The position numbers and the translations under genes are program-made. 64,000 bases of DNA from contig JALAHT010000004.1 in assembly GCA_025384855.1 (NCBI GenBank), positions 189,846-253,845 of the forward strand, in the 5' to 3' direction. Source of the stretch: Luteirhabdus salina (GTDB lineage: Bacteria > Bacteroidota > Bacteroidia > Flavobacteriales > Flavobacteriaceae). This document shows, in pieces, positions 40,687 to 49,612 of the stretch. Below the pieces are notes generated by a model that had not been told where the DNA came from, ran no database searches, and saw only the letters and a program-made list of their open reading frames with translations. Positions within the stretch are counted from its first letter, which is position 1; each line of letters starts with the position of its first letter.

Positions 40687-43086
40687 ATGGAAAAATGTTT
40701 CCATTGCGGAGATGACTGCCTCGATGGCGTTATCGAACATCATGACAAACCCTTTTGTTGTCATGGCTGCAAAACCGTGTACGATATTCTACACGATAAC
40801 GACTTATCGTATTATTACGACCTTGAAAACACTCCCGGTACGAGTCCGAAGGAAATTGCCGGAAAGTTCGATTTCTTGGACAATGAATCCATAGCGGAGA
40901 AGTTATTGGAATTCAATGATGGCAATACGCAGATCGCTTCCTTTTTGATTCCTTCCATCCATTGTAGCAGTTGTATTTGGGTGTTGGAAAATCTCAATAA
41001 GTTGAACAAAGGGGTCTCGGTTTCTACGGTCAATTTCCCCGAAAAAACCGTTCGTGTTACCTTTTCTTCGGAAACTGTTAGCTTAAAGGAATTAGTATTG
41101 TTGCTTAGTCGTATTGGCTATGAACCCTATATTTCACTAGAAAATTCTGAAAAGAAAGAAAAAACCATCAATCGTGATTTACTTTATAAGTTAGGTGTTG
41201 CGGGTTTTGCCTTTGGAAATGTGATGCTGCTTTCTTTTCCTGAGTATTTTGAGGTTGAAGAGTTTTGGCTAGACCGTTTTAAGGTCGTCTTCCGTTGGTT
41301 GATGTTTGCGTTTTCGGTTCCAGTGGTGGTTTATTCGGCTCGATCTTATTTTGTTTCTGCCTTTAAAGGACTTCGGGCAGGCTTTCTGAATATCGATGTT
41401 CCGATTGCCATCGGGATTTTTGTATTGTTTGTAAGAAGTACCTTGGACATTGCTTTCGATTGGGGAAGTGGTTTCTTCGATAGTTTGACGGGATTGGTGT
41501 TTTTCCTGTTACTGGGGAAATTCTTTCAACAGAAAACGTATGCCTTTTTATCGTTTGAACGCGATTATAAATCATACTTCCCAATTGCAGTAACCAAGCT
41601 TAGCAAGTCTTCCGCAGATGTTCAATTTGAAGAACAAACGCCTGTATATGAAGTTAAGAAAGGTGATCGATTGCTTATTCGAAATAATGAGCTCATTCCC
41701 GTAGATGCTATTTTGATAAAGGGAAATGCCTTGATTGATTATAGTTTTGTGACCGGTGAAGCCCAACCGGTGGAAAAGGGAAGTGGCGATAAACTTTTTG
41801 CAGGCGGTCGTCAACAGGCCGGTATCCTCGAAGTTGAAGTATTAAAGCCTGTAGAACAGAGTTATCTCACCCAATTGTGGAGCAACGATGTATTTAGTAA
41901 AGGTCATGAAGGTGTCTTTGAAAGCCTGACCGATAGCATCAGCAAGCGATTTACGGTGGCGGTATTGAGTATCGCTTTGCTGTCCACGATTATTTGGCTT
42001 ATTATCGACCCAGCCAAAGCTTTCAATGTGTTTACGGCGGTATTGATTGTTGCCTGTCCGTGTGCCATCGCACTTGCGGCACCGTTCACCTTAGGGAATA
42101 TGCTACGTATTTTTGGAAAGCGAAAGTTATATCTGAAGGAAGCTTCCGTTATTGAACAAATGGCGAAGGTAGATACGGTGGTTTTTGATAAAACCGGAAC
42201 CCTTACTTCAAACAAGAAAAATCATATTACGTATGAAGGTGTGGAACTTTCCACTGCTGAAAAGGAATTGCTGACCAGTACGTTGAGAGCGTCGAATCAC
42301 CCGTTAAGTCGTGCCTTATACGATGTATTGGACCATCATAATATTCAGACCTTGGATGAATTTGAAGAGGAGGTCGGAAAAGGAATTTCGGCTATGGTCG
42401 ATTCGCAAACGATTAAAATTGGGTCTTCTGCTTTTGTTGGAAATTTTGGTGAAGGTTCTGGCGTTGTTTCAGAAACGCTCGATAAGACAACGGTGCATAT
42501 TAGCAGCAACAATCAGTATAAGGGTTGTTATGTCTTTCATACCGAATACCGTGATGGCATGGGAGAAATCTTCCACGAATTAAAGCAACATGGTAAAAAG
42601 CTAGTTGTGCTTTCAGGCGACAATGAAGGCGAGCGCAGTCGACTGGAAAAGCTGTTGCCAGGGGGAACAGACTTGATTTTCAATCAAAAACCTGAAGATA
42701 AGCTTCGCTTTATTAAGAAACTGAAAGAATCAGGGCAGACGGTGATGATGGTGGGCGATGGTTTGAACGATGCTGGCGCCTTGAAGCAGAGCGATGTTGG
42801 GATTGTAATTTCCGAGGATATCAATGTTTTTAGTCCCGCCTGCGATGGTATTTTGGATGCGAGTAATTTTCAGGAATTGTTGTGGTTCTTTTCGAGAGCG
42901 GCGAAGAGTATTCAGATAATCAAGTGGGCGTTTATCTTCTCACTGTTTTATAATCTGATCGGGCTTTCCTTTGCCGTTACGGGACATCTTCAACCTGTCG
43001 TTGCGGCTATCTTGATGCCGCTAAGCAGTATAAGCATCGTGGTGTTCACCACCTTGGCGGTGAAGTGGCATACACGTACACCGTAA
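40687..43086 (+). CDS. ccoI: Cation-transporting P-type ATPase for cbb3 oxidase assembly (CcoI/FixI)
   Basis: 799 residues starting MEKCFHCGDDC; an upstream GTG at 40642 lies in the promoter. N-terminal cysteine-rich metal site (CFHCGDDC, FCCHGC), an HMA domain (SIHCSSCIW), helices, the copper-ATPase motif CPCAIALAAPF, phosphorylation site DKTGTLT and hinge MVGDGLNDAGALK. It delivers copper to the periplasm for the CuB site of the cbb3 oxidase. Its own Fnr-type promoter separates it from the efflux unit; the structural genes start 830 bases downstream, after an inserted DUF559 gene. Confidence 0.93.
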   Translation: MEKCFHCGDDCLDGVIEHHDKPFCCHGCKTVYDILHDNDLSYYYDLENTPGTSPKEIAGKFDFLDNESIAEKLLEFNDGNTQIASFLIPSIHCSSCIWVLENLNKLNKGVSVSTVNFPEKTVRVTFSSETVSLKELVLLLSRIGYEPYISLENSEKKEKTINRDLLYKLGVAGFAFGNVMLLSFPEYFEVEEFWLDRFKVVFRWLMFAFSVPVVVYSARSYFVSAFKGLRAGFLNIDVPIAIGIFVLFVRSTLDIAFDWGSGFFDSLTGLVFFLLLGKFFQQKTYAFLSFERDYKSYFPIAVTKLSKSSADVQFEEQTPVYEVKKGDRLLIRNNELIPVDAILIKGNALIDYSFVTGEAQPVEKGSGDKLFAGGRQQAGILEVEVLKPVEQSYLTQLWSNDVFSKGHEGVFESLTDSISKRFTVAVLSIALLSTIIWLIIDPAKAFNVFTAVLIVACPCAIALAAPFTLGNMLRIFGKRKLYLKEASVIEQMAKVDTVVFDKTGTLTSNKKNHITYEGVELSTAEKELLTSTLRASNHPLSRALYDVLDHHNIQTLDEFEEEVGKGISAMVDSQTIKIGSSAFVGNFGEGSGVVSETLDKTTVHISSNNQYKGCYVFHTEYRDGMGEIFHELKQHGKKLVVLSGDNEGERSRLEKLLPGGTDLIFNQKPEDKLRFIKKLKESGQTVMMVGDGLNDAGALKQSDVGIVISEDINVFSPACDGILDASNFQELLWFFSRAAKSIQIIKWAFIFSLFYNLIGLSFAVTGHLQPVVAAILMPLSSISIVVFTTLAVKWHTRTP

Positions 43087-43125
43087 CAATGTTTTAGTTG
43101 TAAACGAGATAAAATACTTCAAATA

Positions 43126-43236
43126 AGCTCCCTCTTCAAAAAGCCTTCCGACTCCTGAAATGATAACGAGATAAAATACCCGTAAATTCTTGAAAGCCCC
43201 CTCTTTGAAGAGGGGGTTGGGGGAGATGTCAATTTA
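43126..43236. repeat. Degenerate palindromic intergenic repeats downstream of ccoI
   Basis: Two units, each beginning near AACGAGATAAAATA: one around 43103-43170 with CTCCCTCTTCAAAAAGCC, one around 43162-43236 with the palindrome CCCCCTCTT-tg-AAGAGGGGG (43197-43216) followed by GTTGGGGGAGATGTCAA. The last phrase recurs at 43783-43801 beyond the DUF559 gene. The palindrome could also end ccoI transcription. Confidence 0.6.
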
Positions 43237-43259
43237 TGTAGATAATCTTCATACTTCAA

Positions 43260-43625
43260 TCACCCCAGCGCTTCTTCAATTTTTCTATTTATTTCCTCAA
43301 TTACCAGCGTAAGATTTTCGGTAACCTGAGAATTACTAAAGCGAAGAAATTGGACACCTTCCGACTCCAATCGTGCCTGTCGGCGGCCATCTTCCAAAAC
43401 ATTATGGTCATGAACTTCACCATCTACCTCGATTGCCAAGCCTATTTCGTGACAATAGAAATCCACGATATAATCCAACATGGGAACCTGTCGATGAAAT
43501 TCAATTCCCAATTTCTTTTTGCGGATTGCTTCCCATAACAAAGCTTCGGCTGGTGTTAGGTTTTTTCGAAGCGCTCTTGCTCGCATTTTAAGGTCCCTTC
43601 GATATCGAATTATTTTGTTTGGCAT
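43260..43625 (-). CDS. DUF559 endonuclease-like protein
   Basis: 121 residues starting MPNKIIRYRRDLKMRARALRK; the longer frame to 43691 would run through a perfect palindrome and was rejected. It has the family's ALLWEAIRKKKLG, FHRQVPMLDYIVDFYC, a GLAIEVDGEVHD motif with an E/D/E-type nuclease core, and VQFLRFSNSQV. Related to very-short-patch-repair nucleases; role unknown. Lies opposite to the cco genes, between repeats, and appears to have been inserted between ccoI and ccoS. Confidence 0.88.
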   Translation of the reverse strand: MPNKIIRYRRDLKMRARALRKNLTPAEALLWEAIRKKKLGIEFHRQVPMLDYIVDFYCHEIGLAIEVDGEVHDHNVLEDGRRQARLESEGVQFLRFSNSQVTENLTLVIEEINRKIEEALG

Positions 43626-43664
43626 ATATAAAGTTACTTCAATTATTTGACATCCATCCCCTTG

Positions 43665-43801
43665 CCCCTTCCTTCGAAGGAAGGGGTGCATAATTCCTCA
43701 AAATTTGTAAGCCCCCTCTTCGAACAGCCTCCGACGACTGAAGTATGAGGGAGAGCCTGCCTATCGGCAAACAGGGAGGGCTAAGGTTGGGGTAGATGTC
43801 A
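43665..43801. repeat. Palindromic intergenic repeat upstream of the DUF559 gene
   Basis: A perfect 22-base palindrome CCCCTTCCTT-cg-AAGGAAGGGG (43665-43686), then a unit with GCCCCCTCTTCGAA, GCCTGCCTATCGGCA (43755-43769; one change from the element at 36819) and GTTGGGGTAGATGTCAA (about 43784-43800), which nearly repeats the phrase at 43216-43232 on the other side of the gene. Confidence 0.6.
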
Positions 43802-43849
43802 ATACCCAATCTCGCTAAAATCCTTAGAACCTTTCCAAATAACCAAAGC

Positions 43850-43892
43850 TGACGATTGTCATTTTTTAAGGAACCCCTCCCCAGTACTTTTA
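43850..43892 (+). promoter_or_regulatory. Fnr-type operator-promoter of the cbb3 oxidase operon
   Basis: TGAC-gatt-GTCA at 43850-43861 and box TActTTTa at 43885-43892; centre-to-box-end distance 36.5. The ccoS ATG follows 22 bases later. Confidence 0.75.
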
Positions 43893-43913
43893 CACCCATA
43901 AATTAGCTTAGGT

Positions 43914-44132
43914 ATGAGTATCATTTATGTTTTATTGGCCATCAGTGTAAGTGTGGCACTCGTGTTTTTGTGCGCCTTTCTCTTTTCTGTGAAGAAGGGC
44001 CAGTACGATGATACCTATACCCCGTCGGTGCGAATGCTCTTTGAAGACGAACTTATAAAGGATGGGGCATCGGCAACTAAATCTTCAACATCAGGAAATC
44101 ATACTAATAACCATACGGAGAAACACTCATAA
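43914..44132 (+). CDS. ccoS: cbb3-type oxidase assembly protein CcoS
   Basis: 72 residues: one N-terminal helix (YVLLAISVSVALVFLCAFLFSV), then KKGQYDDTYTPSVRMLFED, the CcoS signature, and a polar histidine-rich tail. CcoS is needed to insert haem b and copper into CcoN. First gene behind the Fnr-type promoter and 2 bases before ccoNO. Confidence 0.92.
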   Translation: MSIIYVLLAISVSVALVFLCAFLFSVKKGQYDDTYTPSVRMLFEDELIKDGASATKSSTSGNHTNNHTEKHS

Positions 44133-44134
44133 TT

Positions 44135-46336
44135 ATGCAAACAGAGCAGTTTTATTACGATAATAAAATCGTAAATAAGTTCGTCATCGCCACCCTGGTT
44201 TGGGGGGTCGTTGGCTTTTCGGTCGGCTTACTACTGGCCTTCATGTTTTTGTTCCCAAACCTAACCGACGGAATCTCGTGGTTGAGCTTCGGGCGTCTAC
44301 GTCCGCTGCACACCAACGCAGTAATTTTCGCCTTTGTGGGGAACGCAATTTTTGCAGGCGTTTATTATTCCCTTCAGCGTTTATTGAAAGCGCGGATGTG
44401 GAGTAATTTCCTCAGTAATTTTAATTTCTGGGGATGGCAGGCCATTATCGTGGCAGCAGCCCTTACCTTACCACTTGGTTTTACGACTTCAAAGGAGTAT
44501 GCCGAATTGGAATGGCCCATCGATATCGCGATTGCCTTGGTTTGGGTAGCCTTTGGTGCTAACATGATCGGAACCATCCTAAAACGTCGTCAGCGTCATT
44601 TGTACGTTGCCATCTGGTTCTACCTAGCCACCTTCGTGACTGTTGCAGTGCTTCATATCGTAAACAGTATGGAATTACCTGTTAACTTCCTAAAAAGTTA
44701 TTCGGCCTATGCTGGTGTTCAGGATGCCTTGGTGCAATGGTGGTACGGGCATAATGCGGTAGCGTTCTTTTTAACAACGCCATTTCTTGGATTGATGTAT
44801 TACTTCGTTCCAAAGGCAGCGAATCGTCCGGTATATTCCTATCGCCTATCGATCGTTCACTTTTGGTCACTGATCTTTATCTATATCTGGGCAGGGCCTC
44901 ACCACTTATTATATTCAGCCTTGCCAGATTGGGCACAAAACCTTGGGGTTGTGTTCTCCGTGATGCTTATCGCACCCTCTTGGGGAGGTATGATCAACGG
45001 TCTACTGACCCTTCGTGGTGCGTGGGATAAAGTACGAACCGATCCTGTTTTAAAATTTATGGTGGTGGCTATTACCGGATATGGTATGGCGACCTTTGAA
45101 GGTCCGATGCTCTCGTTGAAGAACGTAAATGCAATCGCTCACTTTAGCGACTGGATTATAGCGCACGTTCACGTAGGGGCATTAGCGTGGAACGGTTTCT
45201 TAACCTTTGGTATGGTATACTGGTTGGTGCCAAAGCTGTTCAAGACAAAACTTTGGAGTACGAAATTGGCGAACGCCCACTTCTGGATCGGCACACTCGG
45301 TATCATTATGTATGCATTGCCAATGTATGTCGCCGGATTCGTTCAAGCATCTATGTGGAAGCAATTCAATCCTGACGGAACCTTGGTATATGGTAACTTT
45401 CTGGAAACCGTAAGTGAAATCATCCCGATGTATTGGATGCGTGCCATTGGAGGTTCGTTATACATATTAGGAGCTTTCGTGATGCTCTATAATGTTATTC
45501 AAACGGTACGTCGCGGTAGCAAGGTAACCGACGAATTGGCCGAGGCTGCGCCACTTCAAAAAGTAACCAAGCACAGAACCGCCAAGGAAGGATATCACAC
45601 TTGGTTGGAGCGTCGTCCAGTGAAATTGACGATCTATGCTACCGTCGCTATCTTGATCGGTGGTATGGTACAGATTATTCCATCCTTGATGGTAGACGAT
45701 TACGTACCACGTATTACTAGCGTGAAACCGTATACGCCACTTGAATTGGAAGGTCGCGACATTTACATCCGTGAAGGTTGTGTGTCTTGCCACTCGCAGA
45801 TGATCCGTCCGTTCCGAAGTGAAGTAGAACGCTACGGACCGTATTCGAAAAGCGGTGAGTATGTATACGACCACCCATTCCTTTGGGGTAGTAAACGTAC
45901 CGGTCCCGACCTTTTCCGCGTCGGTGGAAAATATAGCGATAACTGGCACTTGAATCACTTCTACGATCCGCAGAGTACTTCTTCTGGTAGTATCATGCCT
46001 TCGTATAAATGGTTGATCAATTCTGAATTGGATAAATCTGAAACCGAAGCGAAGATGAATGCTATGGTAACCCTAGGGGTTCCGTATACTGAAGAAGACA
46101 TCGCCAATGCACAGCAATCGATGTTGGAACAAGGGACAAAGATTGAACAGAATCTATATTCTGATCCTGACTTTGAGAAAACCTATGAAGCCGATAAGCA
46201 ATATGCCCAAGAAAATGGTGAAGACTTCGTAGAAATGCGAAATCGTGAAGTAGTAGCGCTAATCGCTTATCTACAACGCTTGGGTACCGATATTAAAGTT
46301 GAAAACGCCGAGACTGCTTCGGCCAAAAAAGAATAA
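44135..46336 (+). CDS. ccoN: cbb3-type cytochrome c oxidase, fused CcoN-CcoO subunits
   Basis: 733 residues. The first ~470 form CcoN, with 12 helices and the haem/CuB ligands in segments such as RLRPLHTNAVIFAFVG, WWYGHNAVAFFLTTP and WAGPHHLLYSALPDW. After a linker and one helix comes CcoO, with one haem c motif EGCVSCHSQMIRPF and the methionine region GSIMPSYKWL. The fusion is usual in Bacteroidota. It is the catalytic core of the high-affinity terminal oxidase that reduces oxygen and pumps protons. Confidence 0.95.
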   Translation: MQTEQFYYDNKIVNKFVIATLVWGVVGFSVGLLLAFMFLFPNLTDGISWLSFGRLRPLHTNAVIFAFVGNAIFAGVYYSLQRLLKARMWSNFLSNFNFWGWQAIIVAAALTLPLGFTTSKEYAELEWPIDIAIALVWVAFGANMIGTILKRRQRHLYVAIWFYLATFVTVAVLHIVNSMELPVNFLKSYSAYAGVQDALVQWWYGHNAVAFFLTTPFLGLMYYFVPKAANRPVYSYRLSIVHFWSLIFIYIWAGPHHLLYSALPDWAQNLGVVFSVMLIAPSWGGMINGLLTLRGAWDKVRTDPVLKFMVVAITGYGMATFEGPMLSLKNVNAIAHFSDWIIAHVHVGALAWNGFLTFGMVYWLVPKLFKTKLWSTKLANAHFWIGTLGIIMYALPMYVAGFVQASMWKQFNPDGTLVYGNFLETVSEIIPMYWMRAIGGSLYILGAFVMLYNVIQTVRRGSKVTDELAEAAPLQKVTKHRTAKEGYHTWLERRPVKLTIYATVAILIGGMVQIIPSLMVDDYVPRITSVKPYTPLELEGRDIYIREGCVSCHSQMIRPFRSEVERYGPYSKSGEYVYDHPFLWGSKRTGPDLFRVGGKYSDNWHLNHFYDPQSTSSGSIMPSYKWLINSELDKSETEAKMNAMVTLGVPYTEEDIANAQQSMLEQGTKIEQNLYSDPDFEKTYEADKQYAQENGEDFVEMRNREVVALIAYLQRLGTDIKVENAETASAKKE

Positions 46337-46338
46337 TC

Positions 46339-46527
46339 ATGTTAAAGTTTGTAAAAGGAAATTTAGAAAATATAGATGGGGTAGAAGTCTACCCTATCTT
46401 CTCCCTACTCGTGTTCTTTGTCTTTTTCGTAGCCCTTTTTTGGTGGGTATTCACGGCTAAGAAAGAACATATCAAGGAGGTAAGCAACATCCCTTTGGAA
46501 ACCGATAAAAACGACCAACTCTTATGA
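46339..46527 (+). CDS. ccoQ: cbb3-type oxidase small subunit CcoQ
   Basis: 62 residues with one helix (FSLLVFFVFFVALFWWVF) followed by a charged tail TAKKEHIKEVSN. Its position, 2 bases after ccoNO and overlapping ccoP by four bases, and its size identify it as CcoQ, which stabilises the complex. Confidence 0.88.
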   Translation: MLKFVKGNLENIDGVEVYPIFSLLVFFVFFVALFWWVFTAKKEHIKEVSNIPLETDKNDQLL

Positions 46528-47525
46528 AAACCACAGCATCTTATTTACGAGTTATAGGCTTTATGGCCATTGCCTTTTTCCTCCTGGAGTTTACACTCGA
46601 CTCTGGCGAGCAATGGGCCATCGAAAAGTATCCGATTATCTGGGCCGTCCTGGCGGTACTCTTTATGTTCTCTGTTGCTATTGAAGTAGTAGCAGAAGCC
46701 TTAAAAAGCATAATGTTCCGAGGGCTTGACGAACAAGGTCAGGAACGTTACTTGGAAGCTGAAAAAGTACGCAAGGAAAATCAGTTCGGATGGTGGAAAC
46801 GTATGTATAAAAAGCTGCTCGATAAAAAACCAATTGAGAAGGAAGGTGAAATCGTATTAGACCATAATTACGATGGCATTCGCGAATTGGACAATACCTT
46901 GCCACCATGGTGGGTATACCTTTTCTATGTCACCATCATCTTTGCCGTAGTGTATTTGGTACGCTACCATATCTTCCAGGATAGCGATCAGGTTGAAGAA
47001 TATGAAATAGCTGTTGCGGAAGCACGCGCGGAGATTGAAGAATATAAAAAGACCGCTAAAAACTTGGTGGATGTAAATACTGTTGAAATCCTAACCGGTC
47101 AAGAAGATGTGAATGCTGGTAAGATGATTTTTGAAGCAAACTGTGTTGCCTGCCACAAGGTTGACATGGGTGGTGGTATTGGACCAAACCTTGTCGATGA
47201 TTATTGGATTTTAGGCGGTGGTATCAAGAATGTCTTCAATACGATTTCTGAAGGAGGTCGCGCCGGAAAAGGAATGGTGGCTTGGAAAACAGATCTTAAG
47301 CCCGTTGAGATGGCACAAGTGGCAAGTTACGTTCTTAGTATGCACGGTACCACTCCCGCCGATCCTAAGGATCCTGAAGGCGAAATTTGGATCGATCCCG
47401 ATGCTGCAATTGAAGAAGTAGATGTTGAAATGATCGATAGTACCAAGATTCAGGTGATCATGGAAGACCAACCGGTAACGGGCGATGTCGTCCAAGAGCA
47501 AGAAGACGCGGAGGACGAAGAATAA
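46524..47525 (+). CDS. ccoP: cbb3-type oxidase cytochrome c subunit CcoP (one haem)
   Basis: 333 residues. Two N-terminal helices (about 10-25 and 37-62), the CcoP_N signature YDGIRELDNTLPPWW (116-130), a further helix (131-150), then a cytochrome c domain with CVACH at 207-211 and a GKGMVAWK axial-methionine region. Proteobacterial CcoP has two haems; only one CxxCH exists here. The C-terminal ~60 residues are strongly acidic. It brings electrons into the oxidase. Confidence 0.93.
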   Translation: MKTTASYLRVIGFMAIAFFLLEFTLDSGEQWAIEKYPIIWAVLAVLFMFSVAIEVVAEALKSIMFRGLDEQGQERYLEAEKVRKENQFGWWKRMYKKLLDKKPIEKEGEIVLDHNYDGIRELDNTLPPWWVYLFYVTIIFAVVYLVRYHIFQDSDQVEEYEIAVAEARAEIEEYKKTAKNLVDVNTVEILTGQEDVNAGKMIFEANCVACHKVDMGGGIGPNLVDDYWILGGGIKNVFNTISEGGRAGKGMVAWKTDLKPVEMAQVASYVLSMHGTTPADPKDPEGEIWIDPDAAIEEVDVEMIDSTKIQVIMEDQPVTGDVVQEQEDAEDEE

Positions 47526-47565
47526 CAGCTGACGCAACCAATAACCAACAGCTGAAAAACAAACA

Positions 47566-48987
47566 ATGGAAGCTCCAAAAAACGAATCGTTTCGCGATAG
47601 TATCGCAACTGTTAATGAAGAGGGAAAACGCGCTTGGGTATTTCCCAAGAAGCCATCTGGTAAATTCTATGAATACCGAAAGTACGTAAGTTACTTTTTA
47701 CTGGCATTCTTGTTTTCCGCACCGTTTATCAAGATAAATGGGAACCAGTTCTTGATGTTCAATGTGCTGGAGCGACGGTTCAATATTTTTGGATTTCCAT
47801 TTTGGCCTCAGGACTTTCACCTATTTGTGATCTCTATGATCATTGGGGTGGTGTTCGTGATCTTCTTTACGGTAGCCTTCGGCCGTATTTTCTGTGGATG
47901 GATTTGTCCGCAGACCATTTTCATGGAAATGGTATTCCGAAGAATTGAATATGCCATTGAAGGCGACCGAGGCAAGCAAATTCGCTTGAATAAGCAACCG
48001 TGGAATGCGGAGAAAATCCGAAAGAAAGGGTTGAAATGGTTTGTGTTTTTTATCATTTCGTTTCTGATTGCCAATATTTTCTTGGCCTACCTCATTGGAA
48101 GTGATAAGCTGTTGGAGTACGTCACCGAAGGTCCGATTGAAAACATGAGCACCTTTATATCGCTGCTCATCTTTACAGGTGTTTTCTATTTCGTCTTTGC
48201 TTGGTTTCGGGAGCAGGTATGTATTATCGCCTGTCCGTATGGAAGGTTGCAAGGCGTGTTGTTGGACAATAAGAGTATTGTGGTTGCCTACGACCATAAA
48301 CGAGGTGAGAAAGAGGAAGGACGTGCAAAGTTCAATAAGAAAGAAGATCGTGCAGCCACTGGAAAAGGCGATTGCATCGATTGTTTTCAGTGTGTGCATG
48401 TTTGTCCGACGGGTATCGATATCCGAAACGGAACACAGCTGGAATGTGTAAACTGTACCGCTTGTATCGATGCGTGCGATAGCATAATGGAAAAGGTGAA
48501 TCTTCCGAAGGGATTGATTCGCTATGCGAGTGAAGAGAATATCGAGAAGAAAGCCAAGTTTCAGTTCAATGCTCGATTGAAGGGGTATAGCGCAGTATTG
48601 GTCATCTTGATCGGTGTGCTGGTCGGAATGCTATTCTTGCGAAACGATTTGGAAGCACGTGTGCTGCGATTGCCAGGTCAGTTGTACGAGCACAAGGAGA
48701 ATAACATGATCAGTAATGTGTATACTTATAAATTGGTGAATAAGACCACGGAAGCGGTGGAAGACATTCACTTCAAGTTATTGTCGCATAAAGGAACCAT
48801 AGAACTAGTGACCAAGGATGCTTTCGATGTACCGAAGCAGGGATTATCTGAAGGAACCTTATTTATTGAAATAAACGCCAGCGCCTTGAGCGGCGATAAA
48901 GACCGCGTGAAAATCGGGGTGTATAGTGGTGATGAATTGATTGAAACCACCACTACTGCCTTCTTGGGACCGAGAAGTTTTAAATAG
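47566..48987 (+). CDS. ccoG: cbb3 oxidase accessory ferredoxin-like protein CcoG
   Basis: 473 residues, about five helices, with two 4Fe-4S-type cysteine clusters in CIDCFQCVHVCPTG and CVNCTACIDACD and further cysteines in FCGWICPQT and CIIACPYGR. A C-terminal Ig-like domain (FixG_C) ends in FLGPRSFK. CcoG reduces copper(II) for uptake and loading into the oxidase. Same strand and operon as ccoP. Confidence 0.92.
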   Translation: MEAPKNESFRDSIATVNEEGKRAWVFPKKPSGKFYEYRKYVSYFLLAFLFSAPFIKINGNQFLMFNVLERRFNIFGFPFWPQDFHLFVISMIIGVVFVIFFTVAFGRIFCGWICPQTIFMEMVFRRIEYAIEGDRGKQIRLNKQPWNAEKIRKKGLKWFVFFIISFLIANIFLAYLIGSDKLLEYVTEGPIENMSTFISLLIFTGVFYFVFAWFREQVCIIACPYGRLQGVLLDNKSIVVAYDHKRGEKEEGRAKFNKKEDRAATGKGDCIDCFQCVHVCPTGIDIRNGTQLECVNCTACIDACDSIMEKVNLPKGLIRYASEENIEKKAKFQFNARLKGYSAVLVILIGVLVGMLFLRNDLEARVLRLPGQLYEHKENNMISNVYTYKLVNKTTEAVEDIHFKLLSHKGTIELVTKDAFDVPKQGLSEGTLFIEINASALSGDKDRVKIGVYSGDELIETTTTAFLGPRSFK

Positions 48988-49029
48988 ACGTTCGCCTGAA
49001 ATAGGTAGTTGATGGTGTTGAAATAGATT

Positions 49030-49130
49030 GAAACCCGGGCAGGGATTGAAGTGGATATCCCCCGATGAAAATCGGGGATAGAAACGGAAAGCCCGGTACC
49101 GCGCGGCGAAAGCAGCGCGGTAGCCCGCCA
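49030..49130 (+). ncRNA. Structured intergenic RNA element between ccoG and ccoH
   Basis: Three helices in the 165-base gap: P1 CCGGGC/GCCCGG (49035-49040 with 49091-49096); P2 ATCCCCGAT-type stem with one bulged C and a GAAA tetraloop (49056-49080); and P3 TACCGCGC/GCGCGGTA (49097-49122), eight perfect pairs capped by an inner GC-GAAA-GC. Two GNRA loops and conserved-looking joints (GGGATTGAAGTGG, AGAAACGGAAAG) mark a real RNA fold and not a simple terminator. It may belong to a known flavobacterial RNA motif; I cannot verify which. Confidence 0.65.
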
Positions 49131-49152
49131 AAAACAACTAAAAATAAATAAT

Positions 49153-49602
49153 ATGAAAATAAATTGGGGAACAGGAATCGCTATCGGAATTGTGTTGTTC
49201 ATCGCTTTTATCATGTTTTTCGTGATACGCATGAGCACCGATAGTCAGTACGATTACGATCTGGTAGTAGAAGAATACTACCAAAAGGACCTCGCATACC
49301 AAAGCGAAATAGACGCTGAAAAGAACCTAACGTTACTATCAGGTACCATTTCCGGGGAGAAGACAGATAAAGGCTATCTCCTCACTTTTCCCCAGGAGAT
49401 GGTGAATAACAAAAAACTTGACGGGACAGTGTTCCTATATAGGCCATCCAATAAGCAGCTGGATTTTCTACTTCCATTGAAACTTTCCAGTACTCAATTG
49501 CTCATACCTGACGAACGCTTGTTGGATGGTCGTTGGAACATTACGATTGCTTGGGATCAGGATGGGAAATCCTTCCTTTATAGAGATGAAATTGTTTATT
49601 AA
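49153..49602 (+). CDS. ccoH: cbb3 oxidase assembly protein CcoH (FixH)
   Basis: 149 residues: an N-terminal helix (GIAIGIVLFIAFIMFFVI) then a periplasmic domain with the FixH start YDLVVEEYYQKDLAYQSEID and a closing GRWNITIAWDQDGKSFLY. FixH helps the oxidase assemble with CcoI. Follows the structured RNA element. Confidence 0.9.
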   Translation: MKINWGTGIAIGIVLFIAFIMFFVIRMSTDSQYDYDLVVEEYYQKDLAYQSEIDAEKNLTLLSGTISGEKTDKGYLLTFPQEMVNNKKLDGTVFLYRPSNKQLDFLLPLKLSSTQLLIPDERLLDGRWNITIAWDQDGKSFLYRDEIVY

Positions 49603-49612
49603 TTAGATTGAC

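Noticed and set aside
43626-43691. Longer start for the DUF559 protein
   Set aside because: The extension reads through a perfect 22-base palindrome and is not part of the family.
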